Positions 1 to 8,932 of a stretch of DNA of 23,953 bases are shown in pieces. The first letter of the stretch is position 1. Each line of letters begins with the position of its first letter. The DNA comes from Discostella pseudostelligera (Eukaryota > Bacillariophyta > Thalassiosirophyceae > Thalassiosirales > Thalassiosiraceae), in assembly GCA_036940085.1 (NCBI GenBank), contig JALLBK010000474.1:1-23953 (forward strand), written 5' to 3'. Below the pieces are notes generated by a model. It saw nothing but the letters and a program-made list of their open reading frames with translations. It had not been told where the DNA came from and made no database searches. Made by a program: the position numbers and the translations under genes.

Positions 1-15
1 TCGCGGCGGAACGGC

Positions 16-45
16 CATGGTCATGGTGATGGTCATGGTGATGGT
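16..45. repeat. short hexamer tandem repeat (CATGGT/GATGGT)
   Basis: Five consecutive hexamers alternate between CATGGT and GATGGT, so the 12 bp unit CATGGTGATGGT is present twice, preceded by one CATGGT. It lies about 200 bp upstream of the COG8 start codon. It is probably a simple-sequence repeat in the 5' flank; no function is assigned. Confidence 0.75.
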
Positions 46-105
46 GACTCTCTTCTCTTCGCCTTCGCCGCCAACGATGGAAAGAGAAACATGGCGCGGT
101 AGATC

Positions 106-123
106 TGACGTCATCTGACGTCA
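106..123. promoter_or_regulatory. two tandem CRE palindromes (TGACGTCA x2) upstream of COG8
   Basis: Perfect 8 bp palindromes TGACGTCA lie at 106-113 and 116-123. They are exactly 10 bp apart, about one helical turn, and end 126 bp before the COG8 ATG at 250. TGACGT/ACGTCA are the cores of the bZIP-bound CO2-cAMP-responsive elements described in Phaeodactylum tricornutum. The sequence and spacing are seen directly; a role as a bZIP site for this gene is inference. Confidence 0.5.
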
Positions 124-249
124 CAGCAAAAAGTCTGTCCGTCGAGCGAGGTGACACCCCCGCTCAGTCTGTCTGTCGGCACCCTTAGTCTGTCCGTCGA
201 AGCACACTGCGGCCCACCGGCGGGGGCCAGCGACACAGAAGCAAAGGCG

Positions 250-2509
250 ATGGCAACCATGGCAGCCGCCACCGCCACCACCCCGACCGCCACTGCCGCA
301 TCGTCGTCATCGCACTCCCACTACGATGTCGACGAACGCATTGCCGCCCGCAATGCCGTCGAAATCACTAGCGAGAAATGGAAATCTCTCGTCACTGAAC
401 ACGCATCGACCTTCGTGGCCGCCGATCGGCGGAGTGCATCGATTCAGGAGGCGCTACTGGAGTTATTACTAAAAATTGATCGAGAGACAAGACCGTTCGT
501 TGAGAGGGTGGGAAGAGCGTTAGATCCTGATCATGCCAAGAAAGAGGGTGATGACGACGAGGAGGGGAAGCAGTACGACGACGATGACGACGAAGATGGC
601 GGGCCCATTCAATCGGCATCGGTATTACTCGCAGATTTGGCCGAGAAGCATCGCCTACGTCGTCGGATGCTGGTGCATCATTCATCCTTACTCGAACTGT
701 TAGAACTTCCCTCGCTTATGGATGCATGTGTTCGTAGTTCTCTGTATGATGATGCCTTGAGCATTGCAGGATTTGCCAACACGTTGGAGAGGAGGCATCT
801 TGTGGAGCAGAGCAGTTTGGGGGTGGGTCGGCAGCAGCAGCAACAAGATAGTACTAGAACGAAGGGGGGTGATGAGAAACAAATAATCAATGAAGATTCA
901 CAACAAAGATATCAGCAGCAGAAAGATGGCGATGTTGTTTCCGGGGTAGTCTTTGAAATTCGACGCCGTGAAGCAGATCTACGACGGATGCTTATCCATC
1001 GACTTCGCCAGGATGTGACAATGCCCCAATGTCTTGAGGTCGTTACGGCACTACGAAGATTGAACGGTGTTGAATTAGAACGTCGAAATAATATCAATAG
1101 CGTGGTGGGTAGTGTTGGTGGCGCTGCTGATACCATCTCGTCGGATCATGACTTGGAGGGAGTTCATGCTGCGATGGAGATGCGCCTTCAGGTGGACTTT
1201 TTGGAGGCACGGGATGCATGGCTTGAAGCGGGGGTGACCAAGATCGGATCCGCACAGGCGGCGGCTGTGGTGGCAATTGCAGCGTCTTCTTCTTCCGGGG
1301 ATAAAGGCGGTCCAATGGGGACGTCGGCGCAGGCGGAACAAATCCTTGATGGTATTGAGCGCTATCGAACACGGTGCGTCTGAGTTATGTTTTGATTTGT
1401 TGTCAATATGATCAGTGCAACGGTTACATCATCTCACGCCTTTGCCTCTATTCTACAATCTGTTGAATAGATTCTTCGATATTGTCACGCAATTTCTTGC
1501 CATTTTCAGAGGTTCCCTCGTCCCGTCGGCAGCAAATAATCATGACCATTCCTTCTCCCTCTTATCGATGTGGACCGCCCGCCGAATTCAGACATTTTTA
1601 ACCACACTTAGCTCCAACCTGGAAACGCATGCCAATGATACCGCCACCCTACGAGATGCACTGGATGCCGCGTCCTTCTTCGCCTCAAGCATGGGCCGTG
1701 TCGGTGCCGATTTCCAACCTCTCCTTGCTCCCATCTTTGAGCCTCGACTTACCGAAATGATCGTGGGCCAGTGGAATGATGGTTTGAATGGTATGGTAGA
1801 GACTCTAAAGGCGTGTATGGATGCGGGCATCGCGGGACCCTTGGTTGGAACTGAAACATCCCTGAGTAAAGACGGTAGCAACGGGTATGAAAATGTTGAC
1901 GATGGAATCGAAATATTGCAGTCGACTCGAACACCCGCGCCACCAAGGAAATTGCTGGCCTTGCCCCCGCTGGCGCGGTTTCTGAATGCCTACCTTGGTG
2001 GATTGAATGAGCTGCGTCGGTGTCTTCTTCCTGGTGCATTCCCCACCATACGATCTGCATATCGAAAGCTTATAACTGATGCAAAGATGGCCTTGCAGGC
2101 GAATGAACGCACTGCTCTCACTCCAGGGTTACGTGGCGAGGCTGCAAGGTTGCGCGAGGTGGCATCCAAAATGAAGCGAGAGTTCGATGAATGTCTGGAG
2201 CCGCACATGAACGGTTGCTTAGAAGTAGCGTTGGGATCGTTCGACTATGTCATTGCCGAATCAAAGGCCGCGGCAATAGCAGAGAAACAGGCTCTTGCAG
2301 CTGCCATAAAAGCAAAAGCAGAAAAAGAGGCGGCAGAACGAGCCAAGGCCGAGGTCGAGGAAGCCCTTGAACAGGCAAAGCAAGAAGCTGCAGCGGTAGT
2401 AAAATCATTGGCAGAGGCGTCTGAGTCGACGAATGAACAAGGTAATGTTCCTCCAGAAAGCTCAGTTGATATCGACCAGAACGTTGATAGCACAATGGAA
2501 GTCCTATAA
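250..2509 (+). CDS. COG8: Conserved oligomeric Golgi complex subunit 8 (Dor1 family), 2 exons
   Basis: COG8 is a lobe B subunit of the COG tethering complex, acting at the cytosolic face of the Golgi in retrograde intra-Golgi vesicle traffic. Exons are 250-1373 and 1471-2509, giving 720 aa. The intron 1374-1470 (97 bp) starts GTGCGT and ends AATAG; joining restores YRTR-FFDIVTQFLAIF, which matches the COG8 FDIxTQxxAIF segment. Other Dor1 hallmarks are SLLELLELPSLMDACV with SLYDDALSIAGFANTLERRH (about residues 143-181) and MPQCLEVVTALRRLN. I chose the ATG at 250 (context gcgATGG); the frame is open further upstream but has no earlier ATG. Low-complexity inserts are an Asp/Glu-rich stretch, polyQ near nt 829-845 and Ser runs. 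The C-terminus (about residues 638-695) is an Ala/Glu/Lys-rich probable coiled coil beyond the usual COG8 core. Tandem CRE palindromes lie upstream; the 3' end faces the TPR gene 109 bp away. Confidence 0.9.
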
Positions 2510-2618
2510 TATGTGCACAAATTCGGTTATCCAATTTAACACTAATATGTATCTAACATGTAGCACATGCTTTTTCTTTGCCTAACGAATTTGATATTGA
2601 ATCTTGCCTTCACACTCC

Positions 2619-4286
2619 CTAGCTTTTCTGGAATGATGCCAAGTTCTTTATTGTATCGGCAACGATTGGGTCGGTTGATGGAAGGCTGGCCTCTCGTGAA
2701 TGCCACAGTGCAGCCATGTAATGCTCCATTGCCTTGTCATTCGCACCAGACAACTTCCAAATGCCTGCGATCTTATTATGCTCCGTGGCTGCCATTGCCT
2801 TATTGTCGTGGTGTTTGAAAACACGCAATGCCCTAGTGTGACACTTGATCCCCATACTATTTTCTTGATTCTTCACGTAGTAGTCTCCAAGTTTGCTGTA
2901 TGACCTCGCGAGCTCCACATCGTCTGGACTCAGTGATAATCGTTTGACTGAAATTGATCTCTCCAAATAGTCAATGGCACTATCAAAGTCCGTGGAAAGC
3001 AGATACGCCTCGGCCAATTTCTCACGAACCTCAGCGTTCAGCATATCTTTCCTTTCTAGACACTTTGCTTGTAGCCTGAGTGCCGTCTCATATGAAGAAA
3101 TTGCATTGTCATAATCATGGAGAAGTTTAAGAGCATCACCCTTGTTGGCAAAGGCAACACACGCTTCTTTGTTTAGTCCACGCCCATTCGTCGCAATTCC
3201 AATGGCCCGATCCGAAATAACCACACACTTCTTGTGCTCTCCTAATTCTTTATAAATGAAGGCAAGACTGTTTAGTGCTGGGACGACATCAAGATGATCC
3301 TTGCCAGCAACTTCGCACTTCACCCGATGGACTTCATGGAAATAGCCTAAAGCGTCACTGTATCGCCTCATAGTTTCGTGACAGTACAGTCTTCCAATGG
3401 TAGTGAAGAGGTTGAGCGAGTTTAGATCCTGCTTCGCATATGGAATAGCCTCTTTTCGTAATCGTAGAGCCTCCTCGCATAGATCTACGGCCTCTTCTAC
3501 ATTTCCTTGTCTCTCGCGTAGGATTGCAAGATAGTAGAGAGTCTTTGCCAGTTCGAGCATGGAAGCATTTCGTTCGTCTGAGTCTTTTTGGACTTCATCC
3601 TTCGACTTGTGTCTCCACTTTCTATGCTTTGTCTCCATGAATTCAAGGCCTTGTCGCCGAGCTTTCAATGCCTCGTTGTACATGATAGAGGATTGTTCAT
3701 AATTCTTTAGTTTGAAGTGAACAAGTCCGGTATTCTCATTAGCATCAGCCATGACCTCCAAGGCACGATGGTATTGATTACCATTTGAATCAACCATCTT
3801 AGATAAGTTCAAGGAGAGTTCAAGCGCATGGATTGCTTCATCATACTTCTCTTGTCGGATGTGAACTACGCCAACATTCACGAGACACCTAGCCATACGC
3901 ACCCTCCTCATATCCGTAGGCATGGCCACCTCTCCATCCGACGTGTCCATGATGATGGTAGAGTTTTTAGTTTTGAGCAATTTCAATGCCTCGCTGTACA
4001 TTCGCAACGCGGCATCGTACTCGCCCCTTCCAAAGAACTCGTTCCCCTTGTCATTGAAGTTCGTAATGTCCTTCTCTTCTAATAGAGGGCCATCTGTAGG
4101 CTGGTCTCGCAATCGTCCCCCCCCACCTCGAGATGTAGAACCATCTGCTCGATCTGCTGCATGTTGAGCGAAGCCCTTGCGTCCAATCCTTTTGAGAATA
4201 GATGGCGATGGTTTCGACTTTTTGGGAGCGGTACTACTCCACATGAAATCGTTCGTCGTGTCGGTTTGGAAAGAGTTGTTCGTCAT
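2619..4286 (-). CDS. Tetratricopeptide repeat protein (kinesin-light-chain/NPHP3-like array)
   Basis: Single-exon protein of 555 aa starting at the ATG at 4286; the frame continues a few codons upstream but only with a GTG. After a basic, low-complexity N-terminus (about 75 residues), almost the whole protein is TPR repeats. Recognisable helices include GNEFFGRGEYDAALRMYSEA, VVHIRQEKYDEAIHALELSL, LREKLAEAYLLSTDF-like pairs and GDYYVKNQENSMGIKCHTRA. I count about nine or ten units of 34-42 residues, the longer spacing typical of kinesin-light-chain-type TPRs. TPR arrays are protein-binding scaffolds; partner and location cannot be told from the sequence. There is no signal peptide or membrane segment. 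An 8-base C run (plus strand, about 4117-4124) encodes an Arg-Gly4 stretch and is a possible slippage site. It converges on COG8. Confidence 0.8.
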   Translation of the reverse strand: MTNNSFQTDTTNDFMWSSTAPKKSKPSPSILKRIGRKGFAQHAADRADGSTSRGGGGRLRDQPTDGPLLEEKDITNFNDKGNEFFGRGEYDAALRMYSEALKLLKTKNSTIIMDTSDGEVAMPTDMRRVRMARCLVNVGVVHIRQEKYDEAIHALELSLNLSKMVDSNGNQYHRALEVMADANENTGLVHFKLKNYEQSSIMYNEALKARRQGLEFMETKHRKWRHKSKDEVQKDSDERNASMLELAKTLYYLAILRERQGNVEEAVDLCEEALRLRKEAIPYAKQDLNSLNLFTTIGRLYCHETMRRYSDALGYFHEVHRVKCEVAGKDHLDVVPALNSLAFIYKELGEHKKCVVISDRAIGIATNGRGLNKEACVAFANKGDALKLLHDYDNAISSYETALRLQAKCLERKDMLNAEVREKLAEAYLLSTDFDSAIDYLERSISVKRLSLSPDDVELARSYSKLGDYYVKNQENSMGIKCHTRALRVFKHHDNKAMAATEHNKIAGIWKLSGANDKAMEHYMAALWHSREASLPSTDPIVADTIKNLASFQKS

Positions 4287-5107
4287 GTCTTGGTACACTT
4301 GCGCTCCCTTCCGAGGCGGACTAATTCCCGGCTGTTAATGACACACTTGTTCCTATCTGACCAAACTACTTCAGAGATGACCTCTTGCCTTGCTGATATG
4401 GATTATGATTACGATGATATTGGTCTCCTCTCCACAGCTGCGAGTTTGACATGAATGAAGTATCTCTAGAATGAAGAATGAAGGTGAAGGCTTGGCAGCA
4501 GCCTGCAGCAGCACTTTCTCTCTTTCATCCTCCCTGCTACTTTGGGTGTCTTGGTCTCAACGGTAGAAAGGAAGTTGAATGTGCGTTGCATGCCGATCTG
4601 CGAATTATCATGCGTCGGATTCCACATACAATAATTCGTATGAATTCCCACATAGACAATTGAAGATCTCGCACAATTTCTCAAATTTAAATGTGTTTCA
4701 CACATCCATTCCTTAACGAGTTCCTACGTAAGCTTCTGTATGTCAATTTTAAATAATGGTTCATCTTTTCGAGACCGTTTCACCATATTTTGGTGCGATT
4801 TGAGATTTAGTTTGTTCCGAAAATTTTTCACCCATTTCCCGCCCACATAATATTGCTCGTGGTGGTGGCTTGGAAAGGAACGAGACAATACGATATGAGG
4901 ATGTTGTTTTCAACCACATCGAGTTGGAACGAATATGATAGCCTCACTTTACTCTACTTTGTATGATAGTGTTCTTCGGAAGAATATTATGCACCATTAT
5001 GGTCCACAAATCATCAACAAATTCGTCCCGAGACAAGCACCTCTCAGAGATAATTGCCGTCATAAAACCGATTGCATTAGGCAATTACGCAATAGCATTG
5101 TCAAGTA
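4287..5107. other. 821 bp gene-free interval between two minus-strand genes
   Basis: This AT-rich stretch lies upstream of the TPR gene and downstream of the plastid-targeted orphan gene. The short open frames in it (up to about 97 codons) show no recognisable domain, and several overlap one another. I see no tRNA cloverleaf, tandem array or long inverted repeat. It presumably holds the TPR gene promoter and the 3' UTR of the neighbour. Confidence 0.5.
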
Positions 5108-5959
5108 TCACGGAAGCGGCTGGAATGATATCCTACCAACTGCCTCTTCCTCGTAAAGATCCACCGTCGCCCCGGGTAGTTTCACTTGCTCCAACACACG
5201 CACGTTAAGATTGGCGGTCGATAGCACAACATCGCCTTCCGTCTTTTCGCTACGTACATGCGATACTTGAGCATACAATTTCAATGCTGGCAGACTGTCA
5301 CCACCATCCCCATCCTTTTCGAGAAGCAAGTCTTTGGTCTCCATTTGCAGTAGTAGGAAAGGATACAGTGGTTCTTTAAACAAACCCCAAACCCATAATC
5401 CATCTTTGGGATCATTTGGATCCTCGCTCAATTTCCATCGACTGCCAGCAAGTTCTAGTGTCATCTCTCTTTCTGATGCTCCGGCTCCCCCATTCTCGCC
5501 TGCAACTGCAGTTGTTGTTGTTGATTGTTCCTTCTCGTCGAACCTTCGAGTTATCGGTCGGAAGTACCCCTGAGGAGGCTCATAGCCCTCCTCTTCAATA
5601 AACTGCCCTTCTAGTACGAATAGTGTCGGTCCTCGCAGTTTCCGCCCCTTGGTGGTCGTCACACCGTCTAACAGTAGACGTAATCTCCAAGTTGTGTCCT
5701 CTGTCAGTGTGGTCATCGTCTTCTTCGATCCATCGGTAGAAAATAATGATGATGACAGTAATGTTCTTTCTTTCATCGAAGCGGTTGTCGTTGATATCAT
5801 CGAGCTGGCACAATTGCTATATCTAGTTTCATGATTGCCAATTTTTTTTCCCTGTGAGAAGGCAGCGACGTCGCACCGACGTGAAGCCGCGAGCAAGCAC
5901 AGTAGCAGCGGGAGGTAGATCGCCGCCGCCAAACTGCTCCTCCTCCTCCTCATCATCAT
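5108..5959 (-). CDS. Plastid-targeted protein of unknown function
   Basis: I do not recognise the family. The start is placed at the first of three consecutive ATGs (5959, 5956, 5953). This gives 283 aa beginning MMMRRRRSSLAAAIYLPLLL, a good signal peptide ending at DVAAFSQG, an AF motif typical of diatom plastid presequences. An in-frame ATG at 6049 would add 30 polar residues ahead of the signal peptide, which is less likely. The mature part begins near TWRLRLLLDG and looks beta-rich. It has conserved-looking blocks EEEGYEPPQGYFRPI and KDGLWVWGLFKEPLYPFLLL, a low-complexity Glu/Thr insert between them, and ends VGRISFQPLP. No catalytic motif or membrane span is visible in the mature part. 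It is divergent from a plastid sigma factor with about 570 bp between start codons, which fits a plastid role. Confidence is high for a gene, moderate for plastid location. Confidence 0.7.
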   Translation of the reverse strand: MMMRRRRSSLAAAIYLPLLLCLLAASRRCDVAAFSQGKKIGNHETRYSNCASSMISTTTASMKERTLLSSSLFSTDGSKKTMTTLTEDTTWRLRLLLDGVTTTKGRKLRGPTLFVLEGQFIEEEGYEPPQGYFRPITRRFDEKEQSTTTTAVAGENGGAGASEREMTLELAGSRWKLSEDPNDPKDGLWVWGLFKEPLYPFLLLQMETKDLLLEKDGDGGDSLPALKLYAQVSHVRSEKTEGDVVLSTANLNVRVLEQVKLPGATVDLYEEEAVGRISFQPLP

Positions 5960-6083
5960 AGTCTTATCAAAATCAATACAAATATTATCTGTTGCGCTGG
6001 GTCGTTCGATGGTAGAAGGACGACTGTGTTCGTGTGACAGCACAGGCATAGAGGCACATCCTACCTGTCACCTGCCCCTCTGC

Positions 6084-6103
6084 TATGGATATGGATATGG
6101 ATA
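6084..6103. repeat. TATGGA hexamer repeat, 3 copies
   Basis: Three TATGGA hexamers and a partial fourth lie in the divergent promoter between the plastid orphan gene and the sigma factor. This is a simple-sequence repeat with no assigned function. Confidence 0.6.
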
Positions 6104-6174
6104 GGGCTTCTTCAGCTATCTAGAACCATACGGTTCATGGTCTAAACACTTGTTGTGCATGGTTGCAGCGGTTG

Positions 6175-6233
6175 CGTGGTGGCAGGTGGTGGTGGTGGCG
6201 GTGCGTGCGGTGGTTGGAGGTGGTGGCAGGCGC
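6175..6233 (+). other. GGT-rich tract in the divergent promoter
   Basis: The plus strand holds more than ten GG doublets in about 58 bp, mostly as GGTGG, with almost no A. Such a tract could form a two-tier G-quadruplex or act as a GT-rich promoter element. It ends only a few bases before the TGACGTCA site at 6240. Composition is seen directly; structure is inference. Confidence 0.4.
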
Positions 6234-6239
6234 CGAGAA

Positions 6240-6247
6240 TGACGTCA
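6240..6247. promoter_or_regulatory. CRE palindrome TGACGTCA in a bidirectional promoter
   Basis: A perfect TGACGTCA lies 285 bp before the sigma factor ATG (6532) and 281 bp before the chosen ATG of the divergent plastid-targeted gene (5959), so almost exactly midway. In Phaeodactylum, TGACGT/ACGTCA are CO2-cAMP-responsive elements bound by a bZIP factor. Use as a shared control point is inference. Confidence 0.45.
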
Positions 6248-6531
6248 GCTTCAATTGGGACGGACCGTTCAGCGATCGAGTTGGAGAAGTTTATACTAAT
6301 TCCTACCAAGCTGCGTCTGTCCGACCGCAGTCAGCAGCGACGCTGACGATGCATGCGAACAAAAATCCTGCGTTGGGTAGGCGGGGTCGATGATTCAGAG
6401 ATCCGAACCATGGACGCCGATGACACCACCACCGCCAACAATACTCCGCACACAGTCAGGTAGAGATATCACTTCCCAAGCCATAGCATAGTTTGATATT
6501 GCACTTCCATTGAAACAACACCAAATAGATC

Positions 6532-8175
6532 ATGTCGGCCTCTATTAGAAGGTGCGAACGAAGGAGGAATAATTCTCGCCGAACCGTCGGCGCCGCCGCA
6601 AGCGTCCTGGCGGCATCAGTCGCCGTCTTTGGTAGTTCGATTGGCAGCGGCGGTGTTGTTGGTGTTGACGCGTTCACCACCCTGTCGCCGTCACTGACAG
6701 GACGATCATCGTGCACCCATGCAATGACAATGCCACCAAGAATGACCGCCCGACGGAGACGAGTTCCGATGGTCGCACGAGGAGATCTCGTCACCGACGA
6801 CGACGACGACCATGTGGTACGATCTGTGAGGCACATAGCAACGCCATCGTCAACGTCTTCTTCATTGCCAAGACTATCACGACGACAAGAACTTTCTCTC
6901 CTTCGACATATGCGCGACCATCCCTCCCATTCGGAAGAATCGCAATCGGCACGACAATTGCTCTTAGTGCACAATTTGCCACTGGTTCAATCGATTGTTA
7001 CCAAATTAATGCGATCAAGGGGAATGGGGGCAGTAGGAAAGATGGAGGGATCAGTATCACAACATCAATTGCATCAGAACCAAATGTCTCTTGCCCGGGA
7101 GGACTTGGTGCATGAGGGTACTATTGGTCTCGCCGAAGCCATTGATAAGTACGACTTGGCCTACGCTCAAACAGACGAGGTGGAACTGGGTGGTGGGTTA
7201 GAAGGCGGAGGAGTAGCACGTCTCGGAACCTACGCAACGTACTGGATTCGTGCACGTGTCCTCCGTGCGATGCAACGGGGAGAACATTCCCTTCTACGCT
7301 TTCCCGAGCATGCCGTACAGGCATCTCATAGATTGGTGAAGGCGGCAAGGGACATGGGGTTGGCGTGGGACGATGTGGCCATGCTTGCGGAACAGCAGAA
7401 TGATAGTGCTCATGAGACGGATAGAGATGCCGGTGTAGTAGGAGATGGTTCAATGACTGATTTTGTTCTCCAAAGCAAGCTGCGAGAGAAGCTACGTGCA
7501 GCAGCTGGGATTGCCACCGATGGACTCTTCCGTGATGCAGTGCGAGTTCGATCCATGAGCCGTGCGAGCTCAACCACACAATTGGAACCATGGATGTTGT
7601 ATCCATCTATTTCATCAGATCCTGCTACTACTGCCACGGATGGTATTGCAATTGATGACGATCTACTTGGACAGGAACATATTGTTGAGACATTGTCCAA
7701 GTTTTTAGTACCAAGAGAGGTGGAGGTGTTGAGTCTGCGATATGGACTTGTCGCTCCATCATTGTCGTCGGAAGTGAGTTCAGATGTCGCGAATGAGGCC
7801 AATTTGCAGTCTCAACCTGCGGTGCGGACGCGAGCAGTCTATCGCGATTATGAAGCTGAGGCTGAGGAGGAATTGTTCGGACCCGGAGGTATGTTGTTGC
7901 ACTACTCGGCCACGCCCAAAAGCGAGGATGATATTAAGTCACCATCAAAGGCGAGCATTGGACAGGTGGTGACCCAAGCAGCATCGGCATCTACCTCCTC
8001 ATCTCGTCCTGGCCTATCTCCATCTCCATCACTACTACCCTTTCGGGAAATCGGTAGGCGGATGGAGTTCTCGGCGGAATACTGCCGAAGGACGTGCTCT
8101 GCAGCTCTAGTCAAGCTAGCTCGCGCCGCGGAGGAGGGTCGATTGGCCGAGTCCGATTTTTTGCTCGGTTGGTAA
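6532..8175 (+). CDS. Plastid-targeted sigma-70 family RNA polymerase sigma factor
   Basis: Nuclear-encoded sigma factor that would direct the bacterial-type plastid RNA polymerase (PEP) to plastid promoters. 547 aa, single exon, ATG at 6532. The N-terminus is a hydrophobic signal followed by GVDAFTTLSP, an AF-type plastid presequence motif. Sigma regions follow in order: region 1.2/2.1 around ELSLLRHMRD to LVHNLPLVQSIVTKLM (about residues 120-163); region 2.2-2.4 from DLVHEGTIGLAEAIDKYD (starting about 191) to LGTYATYWIRARVLRAMQ; region 3 around LLRFPEHAVQASHRLVKAAR; region 4.1 LVPREVEVLSLRYGL (ending 406); region 4.2 helix-turn-helix FREIGRRMEFSAEYCRRT (from 504). About 97 residues are inserted between 4.1 and 4.2, where bacterial factors have only a few; Asp5 and other low-complexity inserts occur elsewhere. 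The shared promoter carries a CRE palindrome. Confidence 0.9.
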   Translation: MSASIRRCERRRNNSRRTVGAAASVLAASVAVFGSSIGSGGVVGVDAFTTLSPSLTGRSSCTHAMTMPPRMTARRRRVPMVARGDLVTDDDDDHVVRSVRHIATPSSTSSSLPRLSRRQELSLLRHMRDHPSHSEESQSARQLLLVHNLPLVQSIVTKLMRSRGMGAVGKMEGSVSQHQLHQNQMSLAREDLVHEGTIGLAEAIDKYDLAYAQTDEVELGGGLEGGGVARLGTYATYWIRARVLRAMQRGEHSLLRFPEHAVQASHRLVKAARDMGLAWDDVAMLAEQQNDSAHETDRDAGVVGDGSMTDFVLQSKLREKLRAAAGIATDGLFRDAVRVRSMSRASSTTQLEPWMLYPSISSDPATTATDGIAIDDDLLGQEHIVETLSKFLVPREVEVLSLRYGLVAPSLSSEVSSDVANEANLQSQPAVRTRAVYRDYEAEAEEELFGPGGMLLHYSATPKSEDDIKSPSKASIGQVVTQAASASTSSSRPGLSPSPSLLPFREIGRRMEFSAEYCRRTCSAALVKLARAAEEGRLAESDFLLGW

Positions 8176-8932
8176 CAGTTACATTGCTACAGTGTTGCGC
8201 TCTTTCCGAGACATAGATGTTGCTGCGAAACAAAGAGTTGTCCACCAGCACTTCATTCATTGTCCGCATTAGACATTGGCAAGTGATAGAACGTAGCACT
8301 ATCTACTCATCCAGAGAACATAGAAAGTAATGTCAAAACTTGACATAATCTAATGATAATGCGTTGGTATGACGATACATTCCTCCATCTCCAATTCAAT
8401 AACCGATATCATGACATATAAATGATGACATCGATGAGCAAACCAGTCGTCAACAGACTGTAATGCATTTATTCTTTATTTACTCTTATTGTAGGAGTAT
8501 TTATTTGTTATGGGCTGTGGTATCGGCAGGGTTCATACTGTAAGACAATTGAGTCTTCCACGTGTAATTCTGTGTGAGAAAAAATATGGTAGGAGTTCCT
8601 ATTCTTCTCATGGAGTAACACTAGCAACGTAGGAATAGATATGATTGGAGAAGCCTTCGCGTCTACGAAGGAATTACATACAGATTTCCCGAAATAATGC
8701 GATGAGCTTCCAATACCAAAACTCCGCCACACAACGGATTGCATGCGATGCACTCAAACTCAATGAATGATCATGGGCGGATGGATGGAAGCACCCTATG
8801 CCGATGGCAAAAGCAAGATGAGGCATGGATGGCATTGCTCGTTCTGCTGCAGCACCCCTCGGATCGATGGCTTGGAATACTTCTTCATGCACCGGCTTCG
8901 CAAGCAATCCAACTCTGTAACAAAAAACTCAA
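8176..8932. other. 757 bp gene-free interval
   Basis: Lies between the sigma factor stop and the phosphate transporter start, both on the plus strand. The small frames on either strand (up to about 105 codons, several overlapping each other) show no domain or family resemblance. No RNA gene or repeat array is evident. It should contain the sigma factor 3' UTR and the transporter promoter; an upstream non-coding exon of the transporter cannot be excluded. Confidence 0.5.

Larger units (their letters stand above)
5960..6531. other. divergent (bidirectional) promoter region
   Basis: A 572 bp interval separates the start codons of the plastid-targeted orphan gene (minus) and the plastid sigma factor (plus). 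It contains the TATGGA repeat, the GGT-rich tract and one perfect TGACGTCA. No coding sequence is supported; the small frames over the GGT tract translate to Gly/Trp-rich low complexity. Confidence 0.55.

Noticed and set aside
151..249. upstream extension of the COG8 frame from position 151
   Set aside because: The codon at 151 is GTG and no ATG occurs in frame before 250, which has a good start context.
4117..4124. 8-base C run in the TPR gene as a possible frameshift
   Set aside because: The frame is intact on both sides and encodes a plausible Gly4 linker, so no break is supported.
5960..6049. 30-residue N-terminal extension of the plastid orphan from the ATG at 6049
   Set aside because: It would put a polar stretch ahead of a good signal peptide; the ATG triplet at 5953-5959 is a better start, although 6049 is not excluded.
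7121..7606. 161-codon antisense frame in the sigma factor
   Set aside because: His/Pro-rich shadow of a clearly coding strand with recognisable sigma regions.
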